A stretch of DNA of 64,000 nucleotides, from positions 1,736,001 to 1,800,000 of the forward strand of contig NZ_JAGIOK010000001.1 of the NCBI RefSeq assembly GCF_017876655.1, read 5' to 3'. Origin of the DNA: Microbacterium imperiale. Lineage in GTDB: Bacteria > Actinomycetota > Actinomycetes > Actinomycetales > Microbacteriaceae. A program made the translations under genes and the position numbers. Below are positions 8,618 to 17,080 of the stretch, one piece after another. Position 1 is the stretch's first letter; every line of letters starts with the position of its first letter. The notes under the pieces are model-generated. The model worked only from the letters and a program-made list of their open reading frames with translations. It was not told where the DNA came from and did no database searches.

Positions 8618-8942
8618 GCCCTCGACGCTACGGAGCGCCGCCCGCGCCGTCGTCGCCCGCTCGGATGACCGGCATCCCTCGCGAGAATGACCGTGCCCGC
8701 CTCGCCGTGGCGGACGTCACCGCTCACCTGACACCTCGCACCCCCACCCCCGGCGCGAAGCGACACCAACCGCCAACCCAACCCCGCGCCACCAAACCCC
8801 ACACAACCCAACCCCCGCACCCCAACCCCTCGCCACGCCGCGCCCGCGCCGCACAATGCACGGCGCTCGACCCGGGCGGATCGCCGCGGGATTGGTAGCC
8901 TCGGGCTCGCATACCGCCCGCCCGATCGAAAGCAGGTCGAAC
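8618..8942. other. Non-coding C/A-rich stretch with a G-quadruplex motif on the minus strand
   Basis: This 325-base gap between divergent genes has no plausible gene. From about 8730 to 8845 the plus strand is almost only C and A, with very little G or T. At 8807-8829 the minus strand has four G-runs (4, 4, 5 and 3) separated by loops of 2, 3 and 2 bases, a canonical intramolecular G-quadruplex pattern. Frames that cross it give low-complexity Gly/Arg or Pro/Thr peptides and are not credible proteins. Confidence 0.6.
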
Positions 8943-9878
8943 GTGCGCACCGAACAGCACGCCCTCCGCCTCTCGCTCGCGATGATCCTGCTGCTCGGCA
9001 CGCTCGGGATCACGTTCGGCACGATCACCGGTTCGCAGGCGATCCTGTTCGACGGGATGTTCTCGTTGGCGGATGCCGCGATGTCGCTGCTGGCTATCGG
9101 CGCGGCATCCCTCATCACCCGCTCGACGCGGCAGACGGCGGACTCGCAGCTGAACCAACGGTTCTCGTTCGGCGTGTGGCAGCTCGAGCCGCTCGTCGTC
9201 GCCGCGACGGCCCTCGTGATGGTGACCGTCGCCGTCTACGCGCTCGTGCAGGCCGTGCTGTCGCTGACCTCGGGGGGACGGCCGATCGAGTTCGGCCCCG
9301 CCGTGCTGTACGCCGTGGTGGTCGTGATCCTCACCGCGACGGCGGCGATCGTCGAGTGGCGGGCGAATCGCCGGCTGCGGTCGGCCCTCGTCGCGATCGA
9401 CGTCAAGGGGTGGGTGATGGCGGGCTCGGTGACGCTCGCTCTGCTCGTCGCGTACGTCGTGGGGTGGTTCCTGCAGGGGACGGATGCCGCGTGGCTGACG
9501 CCCTACGTCGACCCCGGCATCCTCGCCGTGGTGGCCTCGGTGCTCGTGTTCGTCCCGCTTCCCGACCTCATCCGCGCCTTCTCGCAGATCGCGCTGCTGA
9601 CGCCCGCGGCGCTCGCCCGCGAGGTCGACACCGCAGCCGCCGTGGTGCAGGAGCGCCACCGGCTCTCGGGCTTCCAGCGCTCCGTCGCCCAGGTCGGACG
9701 ATCGCCGCAGGCCGAGGTCGAGTTCTCGGTGGCGCCGGAGCACGCGACGCGACCGCTCGCGGAGTGGGATGCGATCCGCCGCGACTTCGCCCGCGAGCTG
9801 GGGTGGGATCCGCAGCACAGCTGGGTGACGGTCTTCTTCACCGAGCAGCGGCAGGTACCCGCCGACATCACCGACTAG
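8943..9878 (+). CDS. Cation diffusion facilitator family transporter
   Basis: 311 residues with five to six membrane helices. Metal-site Asp residues of the CDF family are seen in FDGMFSLADA (residues ~40-49) and in IDVKGWVMAG (near 157-165). A cytoplasmic C-terminal domain of about 100 residues follows. CDF proteins export Zn, Mn, Fe or Co using the proton gradient; the metal is not clear here. I chose the GTG at 8943 (following AAAGCAGG) over an upstream frame that would add an unlikely basic leader. Its stop codon overlaps that of the convergent aldehyde dehydrogenase. Confidence 0.85.
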   Translation: MRTEQHALRLSLAMILLLGTLGITFGTITGSQAILFDGMFSLADAAMSLLAIGAASLITRSTRQTADSQLNQRFSFGVWQLEPLVVAATALVMVTVAVYALVQAVLSLTSGGRPIEFGPAVLYAVVVVILTATAAIVEWRANRRLRSALVAIDVKGWVMAGSVTLALLVAYVVGWFLQGTDAAWLTPYVDPGILAVVASVLVFVPLPDLIRAFSQIALLTPAALAREVDTAAAVVQERHRLSGFQRSVAQVGRSPQAEVEFSVAPEHATRPLAEWDAIRRDFARELGWDPQHSWVTVFFTEQRQVPADITD

Positions 9879-11347
9879 ACCGTCAGCACGCCGTCCACAC
9901 GGCGCGGGATGCCGAGGGGGTTCGCGTCGCGCAGGGCCTCGGGCAGCAGCGCATCGGGCACGTTCTGGTAGGCGACGGGTCGCAGGAACCGCGTCATCGC
10001 CGCGGTTCCGACCGAGGTCGTCCCGACGGCGGTGGTCGCGGGGTACGGACCGCCGTGCTGCTGCGCCCACGTGACCGAGACGCCGGTCGGCCACTGATTC
10101 CACAGCACACGGCCGGCCTTCGTCGCGAGCACGGGAAGCAGGTCGCGCGCGACCTCGTCGGAGTCGTCTGCCACGAGGGTCGCGGTCAGCTGTCCGTCGA
10201 GCAGCTCGGCCGCCGTCACCAGCTGCGACTCCTCGTCGTACTCGACGACGAGCGCCGCGGGTCCGAACATCTCCGACACGAGCGTCTCGGGGTCGGCGAT
10301 CACCGCCGCGACGTCGGCGCGCAGCAGCGCCGGCGCGGGAACGGGACCATCGGATGCCGGCGAGGCGGCGAGCACCGCGACGCCCTCGTGGTCGGCGGTG
10401 CGCTCGAACGCCCGGCGGAACCCGGAAGCGATGTCCTCGTTGAGCAGCGGCGCGGGCTCGGGCAGCGCGGCAGCGGCCAGCGCGTCGACGAGGCCCGACC
10501 CGCGCGGGACGAACAGGACGCCCGGCTTCGTGCACAGCTGGCCTGCACTGCCGGTCACCGATGCGACGAACTGCTCCGCGATCTCGGCGCCCCGAGAGGC
10601 GGCGGCGCTGCGGGTGACGAACGCCGGGTTCACGCTGCCGAGCTCGCCGTAGAACGGGATGGGCTCGGGGCGCGACATCGCGATGTCGAACAGGGCCCGT
10701 CCGCCGGCGATCGAGCCGGTGAAGGCGGCCGCCCGGATCTGGGGTGCGCGGAGCGCGTGCACACCGGCATCCGTTCCGTGGATGACCGTGAACAGGCCCG
10801 CGGGCGCGCCGGCCGCCGACAGCGCCGCGATGACGATCTCGCCGGTGAGCGCCGAGAGCTGCGGGTGCCCGGGGTGCGCCTTCAGCACGACGGCGTTGCC
10901 GGCGGCCAGAGCGCTGGCGGTGTCGCCGCCGGCGACCGAGAACGCGAACGGGAAGTTGCTCGCGGCGAAGACGAGCACCGGCCCGATTCCCTCGAGCTGG
11001 CGACGGATGTCGGGGCGCGGCGCCCCCATCGGGTAGTCGGCGTCGGGGTGGTCGATGCGCGCGTCGAGCCACGAGCCCTCGGCGAGGACCTCGGTGAACA
11101 GCCGCAGCTGGAACGTCGTGCGCCGCAGCTCGCCGCGCAGCCGGCCTTCGGCGAGGTGGGTCTCGCGCTGCGCGAGCTCGACCAGGTCGTCGGCTCGCGC
11201 GTCGAGTCCGTCGGCCACGGCGCGCAGCGCCTCACCGCGCTCGACGATGCTCGATGCCCGCCAGGCGACGGATGCCGCCGCAGCGAGCCCGACGAAAGCG
11301 TCGACCTCGGCGATGGGGGTGTCGGCGATGGGCGCGGGAGCGTTCAT
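9875..11347 (-). CDS. Alpha-ketoglutarate semialdehyde dehydrogenase-type aldehyde dehydrogenase
   Basis: 490 residues, ALDH superfamily. The catalytic Cys lies in GSAGQLCTKPG near residue 273 and the general-base Glu in YGELGSVNPAF near 233. Both sequence contexts are those of the NADP-using ketoglutarate semialdehyde dehydrogenases. It would perform the last step of hydroxyproline breakdown, giving 2-oxoglutarate for the TCA cycle. It is the last gene of the long minus-strand operon, and its ATG overlaps the stop of the FAD/NAD subunit gene (ATGA). The substrate is inferred from the complete pathway next door. Confidence 0.88.
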   Translation of the reverse strand: MNAPAPIADTPIAEVDAFVGLAAAASVAWRASSIVERGEALRAVADGLDARADDLVELAQRETHLAEGRLRGELRRTTFQLRLFTEVLAEGSWLDARIDHPDADYPMGAPRPDIRRQLEGIGPVLVFAASNFPFAFSVAGGDTASALAAGNAVVLKAHPGHPQLSALTGEIVIAALSAAGAPAGLFTVIHGTDAGVHALRAPQIRAAAFTGSIAGGRALFDIAMSRPEPIPFYGELGSVNPAFVTRSAAASRGAEIAEQFVASVTGSAGQLCTKPGVLFVPRGSGLVDALAAAALPEPAPLLNEDIASGFRRAFERTADHEGVAVLAASPASDGPVPAPALLRADVAAVIADPETLVSEMFGPAALVVEYDEESQLVTAAELLDGQLTATLVADDSDEVARDLLPVLATKAGRVLWNQWPTGVSVTWAQQHGGPYPATTAVGTTSVGTAAMTRFLRPVAYQNVPDALLPEALRDANPLGIPRRVDGVLTV

Positions 11348-12897
11348 GAGCTTTCCTTTCCGAGTGCTGCGAGGTCGGCGGGGGCGACGCCGGCGGGGGC
11401 GACCGGGTCGTCGGGGTCGGCCGGTGCCACGGGGGCGGCGGCGGGCGCGAGGGCGGCGATGTCGGCGACGCGGATCGGCGTGCCGACCGGGCGGCGCACG
11501 AGGGGTTCGAGGTCGGCCGAGCCCGCCGGTCGACCGGTCTGCTCCGACACCAGGCACGACAGCGCGAATCCGCACACCCGGCCCTGGCACATGCCCATTC
11601 CGGGCCGGGCGGTGACGCGGACGTCGCGCGCGTCGTCGGCCGCGAGGTCGCCGACGGTGCGGCGCACGGCCGACACGGGCACTTCTTCGCACCGGCAGAC
11701 GAGCGTGTCGTCCTCGAGCCACGTCGACCAGGCCGCGGGAATCGGACTCGCCCGGTGCATGCCCACGGCGAAGCGGCGGCCGCGCGCGATGCGGCGACGC
11801 AGGCCGCGGGCGCGAGCCGACGGCACCCCGAACCCGGCGTCGATCGCGGCGGCGAGGGCGGCGAGCTCTCCTTCGGCGCACGACTGCACCGCTCCCCCGA
11901 TCCCGGTCGCCTCGCCGGCGGCGTAGACCCCGGGCACGCTGGTGCGCTGGTCGTCGTCGACGACGGCCACGAGGGATCCGTCGACATCGACCCGCGTGCG
12001 GGCCCCGATGCCCACGACGAGCTCGAGCTGCGGCGTGAACCCCCAGCCGAGCGCGACGAGGTCGGCCTCGACCGTGCGCTCACTGCCGAGGCGCACACGC
12101 CCGGCGGCATCCACGCGCCCGATCGTGACGTGCGAGACCCGACCGTCGCCCGAGATGCGGGTGACGACGGAGCGGGTGCGCAGCGGAATGCGTTCGCGCA
12201 GGAAGGTCGCCGCATAGCCCGCGCCCTCGAGCAGCTTGCCGGGCTCCTGCAGGGCGCGCACCGGCGTCGCCGCCCAGCGCGACAGGGCGTTGGCCTCGCA
12301 CACGGCGACGACCTCGACGCCCGCGCGGGCCAGGCCCGCGGCGACCGAGAGCAGGAACGGCCCCGTACCGGCGACGACGGCGCGACGCCCGGCGCGCACC
12401 TGGTTCGCCTTCAGCATCGCCTGCACCCCGCCCGCCGCCATCACGCCCGGCAGCGTCCAGCCGGGCAGCGGCAACTGCCGGTCGTACGCGCCCGGCGCGA
12501 GCACGACGCGGCGAGCGCGGATCGCGCGCTCGTCCGGGCTCACGGCGTCGCGTCCGGCGACCGCGGTCGTTCGCAGCAGGAAGGCCGCCGCGTCGCCCGG
12601 CCCGTCGGTGCGCCAGACCTGGCGGCCCGCGCGATGGTCCACGCGCCCGGCGGCGACCTGTCGGCGCAGGCGGTCGCGCAGGTCGCGGTAGTGGCCCCAA
12701 TGGTGGTGGCCCGTGTGCTCGGGCTGGGCGAAGGCGTCGAGGTGGTGCTCGTCCGGGTGGCGCCAGTACTGTCCGCCGGTCTGCGTTCCCGCGTCGATCA
12801 GCGCGACGCGCAGGCCGGTCTCGGCGGCGACGACCGCGGCCGAGAGCCCGGCCGGGCCGGCGCCGACGACGGCGAGGTCGAACACGGTCCCGCTCAT
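11344..12897 (-). CDS. D-hydroxyproline dehydrogenase, FAD/NAD(P)-binding subunit
   Basis: 517 residues. Dinucleotide site GAGPAGLSAA near residue 12, second Rossmann motif GTGPFLLSVAAG in the middle, and a C-terminal BFD-like iron-sulfur segment with CRCEEV followed by MGMCQGRVCG (C-x-C and C-x4-C). This is the alpha subunit of hetero-oligomeric opine/proline-type dehydrogenases. With the small [2Fe-2S] protein and the DadA-like subunit upstream it should oxidise cis-4-hydroxy-D-proline to the pyrroline and pass electrons onward. ATG at 12897 overlaps the preceding gene's stop. The Ala/Pro-rich tail is unusual but probably a linker. Confidence 0.85.
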   Translation of the reverse strand: MSGTVFDLAVVGAGPAGLSAAVVAAETGLRVALIDAGTQTGGQYWRHPDEHHLDAFAQPEHTGHHHWGHYRDLRDRLRRQVAAGRVDHRAGRQVWRTDGPGDAAAFLLRTTAVAGRDAVSPDERAIRARRVVLAPGAYDRQLPLPGWTLPGVMAAGGVQAMLKANQVRAGRRAVVAGTGPFLLSVAAGLARAGVEVVAVCEANALSRWAATPVRALQEPGKLLEGAGYAATFLRERIPLRTRSVVTRISGDGRVSHVTIGRVDAAGRVRLGSERTVEADLVALGWGFTPQLELVVGIGARTRVDVDGSLVAVVDDDQRTSVPGVYAAGEATGIGGAVQSCAEGELAALAAAIDAGFGVPSARARGLRRRIARGRRFAVGMHRASPIPAAWSTWLEDDTLVCRCEEVPVSAVRRTVGDLAADDARDVRVTARPGMGMCQGRVCGFALSCLVSEQTGRPAGSADLEPLVRRPVGTPIRVADIAALAPAAAPVAPADPDDPVAPAGVAPADLAALGKESS

Positions 12898-13205
12898 CGT
12901 CGCTCGCCCCCGTCGGTCGTGGTCGGCGACGCGAGCGGCGCGCCCGGATCGTCGCTGCGGACGTCCTGGCCCGCGCCCGCCGGTGTCACGCACGCGCGCT
13001 GCGACCGCAGCCCGTCGACCGTCAGCAGGCAGTCGTAGCAGACGCCGATGCCGCAGAACAGGCCGCGCGGTTCGCCCGCCCCCCTGGTCGTGCGCCAGGC
13101 CGTGACGCCGGATGCCGCGAGCGCGGCGCCCACGCTCTGCCCCGGCTGGAACGGCACCGGCGTACCGTCGAACGCGAACATTCCGCCCGCGGCATCCCCG
13201 CTCAT
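12894..13205 (-). CDS. D-hydroxyproline dehydrogenase, small [2Fe-2S] subunit
   Basis: 103 residues, ferredoxin-like. The cluster ligands are in CGIGVCYDC (C-x4-C-x2-C) with a fourth Cys about 12 residues later in SQRAC. The N-terminal half (VPFQPGQSVGAALAASG) matches the beta-grasp fold of the gamma subunits of three-component amine/proline dehydrogenases. It relays electrons between the two flavoproteins. Both ends overlap neighbouring genes by four bases, which supports a stable 1:1:1 complex. Confidence 0.87.
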   Translation of the reverse strand: MSGDAAGGMFAFDGTPVPFQPGQSVGAALAASGVTAWRTTRGAGEPRGLFCGIGVCYDCLLTVDGLRSQRACVTPAGAGQDVRSDDPGAPLASPTTTDGGERR

Positions 13206-14368
13206 GCGGCCACCGCGTCGGCGAAGCGCTCGGGCCGGAAGGCGTCGAGCGGCAGGTCGGTCGGCTCGCCGCGGAGCGCCTGCACGATGAGCTGCGCCGT
13301 GCCGACCGACAGCCCGATGCCGGCGCCCTCGTGTCCGGCGGCGTGCCACATCCCGGGCAGGCGCGCGTCGGGACCGATGACGGGGAGGTGATCGGGGCAG
13401 TAGGGGCGGAAGCCGGAGTAGGTCCGCAGAATCTGGACGTCGGCGAGCACGGGGAACAGCTCGGCGCCGGCGCGCGCCACCCGACCGACCGCCTCGGCGG
13501 AGAAGGTCGCGTCGAAGCCCACGCGTTCGCGGCTGGCGCCCATGAGGATCGTGCCGCTCGGGGTGCCCTCGACGACCGATGACACCTGCAGACCCGCATC
13601 CGACGAGGCGACATTCTGGACGTACTCGGCCGCGTAGACCTTGTGGTGCACGGTGATGGGCACGGGCTCGGTGACGAGCACGAAGCCGCGGCGGGGCAGC
13701 ACCGGCAGCTCGAGCCCCGCGAGCGCGGCGATCTCGCCCGCCCACGGCCCCGCGCAGTTGATGACGGCGCCGGCGTCGAGCGCGCCCGCGCTCGAGTCGA
13801 CGCCGATCACGCGGCCGGCGCGCGTGCGGATGCCGGTCACCGTGACGCCCGTGAGCAGGCGCGCTCCCCGGTCGCGGGCGAGCCGGAGCAGGTGGTGGGC
13901 GGCGAGCACGGGCTGCACCTGCGCGTCGTCGGGGTAGAACACGCCGCCGGCCATCGCCGGGTTCAGGTGCGGCTCGATGTCGTGCAGCGCGGCGACATCG
14001 GGCACGTCCTCGGCCCGGATCCCGAGCCCGCGCTGGTGCTCGGCCAGCGCGTCGAGCGCGCTCTTGCCCGCGGTGCTCGCCGCCACGACGAGCCCGCCCT
14101 TGGACTCGAACTCCCAGCGGGCGGCGTGCTCGGCGAGCTCGCCGCGCCAGATGCGCTGCGAGTGCAGCGCCAGCTCGAGCTCGGGTCCGACCTCCTTGTC
14201 GCTGACGAGGAGGTTGCCCTCGCAGCGGCTCGTCGTGCCCGCGGCGATCGATCCGCGTTCGACCACCGTGACCGAGAAGCCCGCGGCCGAGGCGAAGTGC
14301 GCGACGGCGGCGCCGACGATGCCCGCGCCGATGGCGAGGATGTCGGGGCGTGCGGTGCCCCCGCTCAC
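13202..14368 (-). CDS. D-hydroxyproline dehydrogenase, DadA-like FAD oxidoreductase subunit
   Basis: 388 residues, DAO/DadA superfamily. The FAD motif GAGIVGAAVAHF lies near residue 14, and the late motif TYSGFRPYCPDHLPVIGPD plus HAAGHEGAGIGLS near 350 is the flavin-capping region of glycine/D-amino acid oxidases. It is the substrate-oxidising beta subunit of the three-part dehydrogenase, expected to act on cis-4-hydroxy-D-proline made by the epimerase of this operon. GTG start at 14368 overlaps the GntR gene stop. Confidence 0.87.
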   Translation of the reverse strand: MSGGTARPDILAIGAGIVGAAVAHFASAAGFSVTVVERGSIAAGTTSRCEGNLLVSDKEVGPELELALHSQRIWRGELAEHAARWEFESKGGLVVAASTAGKSALDALAEHQRGLGIRAEDVPDVAALHDIEPHLNPAMAGGVFYPDDAQVQPVLAAHHLLRLARDRGARLLTGVTVTGIRTRAGRVIGVDSSAGALDAGAVINCAGPWAGEIAALAGLELPVLPRRGFVLVTEPVPITVHHKVYAAEYVQNVASSDAGLQVSSVVEGTPSGTILMGASRERVGFDATFSAEAVGRVARAGAELFPVLADVQILRTYSGFRPYCPDHLPVIGPDARLPGMWHAAGHEGAGIGLSVGTAQLIVQALRGEPTDLPLDAFRPERFADAVAA

Positions 14369-15072
14369 GTGCCGACGCTCTCGTCGGCGGCATCCGGCGC
14401 GGGCGCCTCGCCCGACCAGTCGGTGAGCACGTGCTCGATGTGGCGGTGCACGAGGTCGCGGGCACCGGCGGCGTCGCCGGCCTCGATCGCGTCGAGCATC
14501 AGGTCGTGCTCGTGCGCCGAAGCGACCAGACGCCCCTGCTCGTGCAGGCCCGCGAGGCCGAACAGCCGCGTCTGCGACCGCAGCCCCGCGACGAGCTCGA
14601 CGAGTCGGGCGTTGCCGGCGTACTGCAGCAGCGCGAGGTGGAAGTCGCTGTCGGCGGCGAGGTACTCGACGAGGTCGCCCGACTGCGCGCCGGCGACGAT
14701 GTCGGCGGCCTTGCGCCGCAGCTCAGGCAGCGCCGACGGCGGGATGAGGGGCGTCGCCCGCTCGACGGCGGGCGGCTCGAGCATCAGCCGCAGCTCGGTG
14801 ACCTCGCGCAGGTCGCGCTCGGACACCTCGGTGATCTGGAAGCCGCGGTTGGGGATCGTCACGACCAGGCCCTCGCGCGCGAGGTCGAGCATCGCCTCGC
14901 GGATGGGCGTGGCCGAGACGCCGAACTGCTCGCCCAGGCTCGGCGCGGAGTACACCCGGCCCGGCTGCAGCTCGCCGCTGATGACCGCGGCGCGCAGCGC
15001 CCGTGTGACGGTCGATCGGATGCTCGGCTGCTTGTTCAGTCGCACCACGTTGCGGAACTCGGGCGTGCTCAT
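14365..15072 (-). CDS. GntR-family (FCD domain) transcriptional regulator
   Basis: 235 residues. The N-terminal winged helix-turn-helix (residues ~18-80) has the GntR signature SAPSLGEQFGVSATPIREAM. The C-terminal helical FCD ligand-binding domain carries metal-coordinating residues D-x-x-FH (SDFHLAL) and later His residues in HEHDLMLDAI and HRHIEHVL. It sits inside the hydroxyproline operon, so hydroxyproline or a pathway acid is the likely effector. The TGCAATTGCA palindromes at 18025-18034 and 28947-28956 are the best candidate operators. ATGA-type overlap with both neighbours. Confidence 0.92.
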   Translation of the reverse strand: MSTPEFRNVVRLNKQPSIRSTVTRALRAAVISGELQPGRVYSAPSLGEQFGVSATPIREAMLDLAREGLVVTIPNRGFQITEVSERDLREVTELRLMLEPPAVERATPLIPPSALPELRRKAADIVAGAQSGDLVEYLAADSDFHLALLQYAGNARLVELVAGLRSQTRLFGLAGLHEQGRLVASAHEHDLMLDAIEAGDAAGARDLVHRHIEHVLTDWSGEAPAPDAADESVGT

Positions 15073-16037
15073 GTCGTCTCCTCCGGCGCGGCCCCCCGCC
15101 GCATGACTCCCATGATCCCCTGCACGACCGCGAGGTCCTCCCAGGCCATGCCGACGCCGCTGTACACCGCTGGCACGCCCGGGCGGCGCACGACCGCGCC
15201 CCGCACGAGCTCGACCAGGTTGGCCGGGGCGGCGAGCTCGGCACCGTCGGATGCCGCGGCGGCGAGGTTGCCGCTCTCGCGGGCGGCCGACGCGCGGGCC
15301 TCGACGACGACGTCCGCGGCGCGGACCAGGTCGGCTGCCAGTTCGCGGTGGGCGATGCCGTGGGCGCCGATCGCCGCGACGACGGCGTCGGAGCGGACGT
15401 CGCCGAGCCCCAGCACGGGAGTGCTCGACGAGGTCGCGGTCACGACGACGTCGGCACGGCGGAGGTCGTCGGGCGTACCGGAGCGCGCATCGAGGCCGCG
15501 CTCGCGCAGCGCCGCGACCGCCGTCGCGACCCGGTCGGGCGTGCGGCCGATGAGCGCGACGCGACCGACCGGCAGGACCGCCGCGAGGGTCGTCGCGTGC
15601 TCGATCGCCTGCGGTCCCGAACCGAGCACGACGAGCTCCGCGATCTCGGTGCGCGCACCGCCGGGGTCGGCTGCCAGCAGGCCGCGGACGGCGACGGCGG
15701 TGACCGCGGGCGTTCGCAGTGTCGTCAGCCGGGTCCCGTCGACAATCGCCGCCGGCTGCAGCGTGGCGGCGTCGAAGATGAGGTACCAGGCGCTGATCTT
15801 CGGCAGCCCGAGCCGCGTGTTGCCCGGGGCGATCGTGGCAACCTTGATGCCCACGGCATCCGGCGTCTCGGTCGGCATCAGCAGGAACTCGCCCGCGGCC
15901 AGGGGCGCGAAGATGCGCTCGTGGTCCGTTTCGACGTCGAGACCCGACTGCAGCGCGGCGGTCACGGCCTCGACGGCGTCGGCGGGGCTGAAGACCCGCT
16001 CGATGTCGGCGGCCGAGACGACGGGGATGCCGGTCAC
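15069..16037 (-). CDS. Ornithine cyclodeaminase / mu-crystallin family protein (possible pyrroline-carboxylate reductase)
   Basis: 322 residues of the OCD/mu-crystallin family. Rossmann motif VVLGSGPQAIEHA is near residue 136, substrate-side Lys is in GIKVATIAPGN near residue 68, and ATSSSTPVLG lies near 205. Family members in hydroxyproline clusters include Delta1-pyrroline-2-carboxylate reductases that salvage cyclic imines to L-proline. No trans-3-hydroxyproline dehydratase is visible here, so its exact substrate is open. GTG start at 16037 overlaps the epimerase stop. Confidence 0.8.
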   Translation of the reverse strand: MTGIPVVSAADIERVFSPADAVEAVTAALQSGLDVETDHERIFAPLAAGEFLLMPTETPDAVGIKVATIAPGNTRLGLPKISAWYLIFDAATLQPAAIVDGTRLTTLRTPAVTAVAVRGLLAADPGGARTEIAELVVLGSGPQAIEHATTLAAVLPVGRVALIGRTPDRVATAVAALRERGLDARSGTPDDLRRADVVVTATSSSTPVLGLGDVRSDAVVAAIGAHGIAHRELAADLVRAADVVVEARASAARESGNLAAAASDGAELAAPANLVELVRGAVVRRPGVPAVYSGVGMAWEDLAVVQGIMGVMRRGAAPEETT

Positions 16038-17035
16038 AGGACGAATCCGCGCGGGAACGGGTCGCTCGGGTCAAGCATGTACTGCGCCGTGCCGGTGACC
16101 CACGCCCGACCGGTGATGGTCGGGACGACGGCGGGGATGCCGGCCACCTCGGTCTCTTCGACCAGCCGGCCGGTGAAGGCCGTGCCGATGTACGACTCGT
16201 TGACGAAGTCGGTGTGCAGCGGCAGCTCACCGCGAGCGTGCAGCTGCGCCATGCGCGCGCTCGTGCCGGTGCCGCAGGGCGAGCGGTCGAACCATCCGGG
16301 ATGGATCGCCATCGCGTGGCGCGAGTGCCGGACGGTGGAGCCGGGCGCCTCGAGGTACACGTGGTGGCAGCCGCGGATCGTGGAGTCGACCGGGTGCACG
16401 GGCGCCTCGGCGGCATCCACGGCGTCCATGATCGCGAGACCGGCGGCGAGCAGATCGTCTTTGCGGGCGCGATCGAACGGCAGCCCGAGGTCGTCGAGGC
16501 GCACGATCGCGTAGAAGTTGCCGCCGAAGGCGAGGTCGTACCGGACCTCGCCGAATCCCGGCACCTCGACCGTGCGTCCGAGGGCGACGGCGAACGAGGG
16601 GACGTTGCGGATGGTCACCCGGTCGGCGTGACCGTCCGACACCGCGACGTCGGCGATCACGAGACCGGCCGGGGTATCGAGCCGGATGGTCGTGACGGGT
16701 TCGACGACAGGCACCATGCCGGTCTCGACCAGCACCGTCGCGACGCCGATCGTGCCGTGGCCGCACATGGGCAGGCATCCCGACACCTCGATGTAGAGCA
16801 CGCCGAAGTCGGCGTCCGGACGGGTCGGCGGCTGCAGGATCGCGCCGCTCATGGCGCTGTGCCCGCGCGGCTCGTTCATGAGCAGCTGGCGCAGCCCGTC
16901 GTTCTCGGCCATGAAGCGCTGGCGGCGCTCCTCCATCGTGGCGCCCGGCAGCGTGCCGACGCCGCCGACGATCACGCGCGTGGGCATCCCCTCGGTGTGG
17001 GAGTCCACGGCGTGGAAGACACGCGTCGTGCGCAT
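16034..17035 (-). CDS. 4-hydroxyproline epimerase (proline racemase family)
   Basis: 333 residues. Both catalytic Cys of two-base proline racemase-type epimerases are present: MCGHGTIG near residue 91 and SPCGTGTSA near 253. The related trans-3-hydroxyproline dehydratases usually replace the second Cys, so an epimerase is favoured. The opening FHAVDSHTEGMPTRV is typical. It converts trans-4-hydroxy-L-proline to cis-4-hydroxy-D-proline, the first pathway step. A 45-base gap to the upstream dapA-like gene is the only sizeable break in the operon's catabolic half; GAAAGGCC precedes the ATG. Confidence 0.92.
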   Translation of the reverse strand: MRTTRVFHAVDSHTEGMPTRVIVGGVGTLPGATMEERRQRFMAENDGLRQLLMNEPRGHSAMSGAILQPPTRPDADFGVLYIEVSGCLPMCGHGTIGVATVLVETGMVPVVEPVTTIRLDTPAGLVIADVAVSDGHADRVTIRNVPSFAVALGRTVEVPGFGEVRYDLAFGGNFYAIVRLDDLGLPFDRARKDDLLAAGLAIMDAVDAAEAPVHPVDSTIRGCHHVYLEAPGSTVRHSRHAMAIHPGWFDRSPCGTGTSARMAQLHARGELPLHTDFVNESYIGTAFTGRLVEETEVAGIPAVVPTITGRAWVTGTAQYMLDPSDPFPRGFVL

Positions 17036-17080
17036 GCGGGGCCTTTCGGTCGTCGGCGGCGGGTCAGGTCGGCGGTCGGC

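Noticed and set aside
16034..17035. trans-3-hydroxyproline dehydratase instead of epimerase
   Set aside because: Both catalytic Cys positions are present (MCGHG and SPCGTG), which favours a two-base epimerase or racemase.
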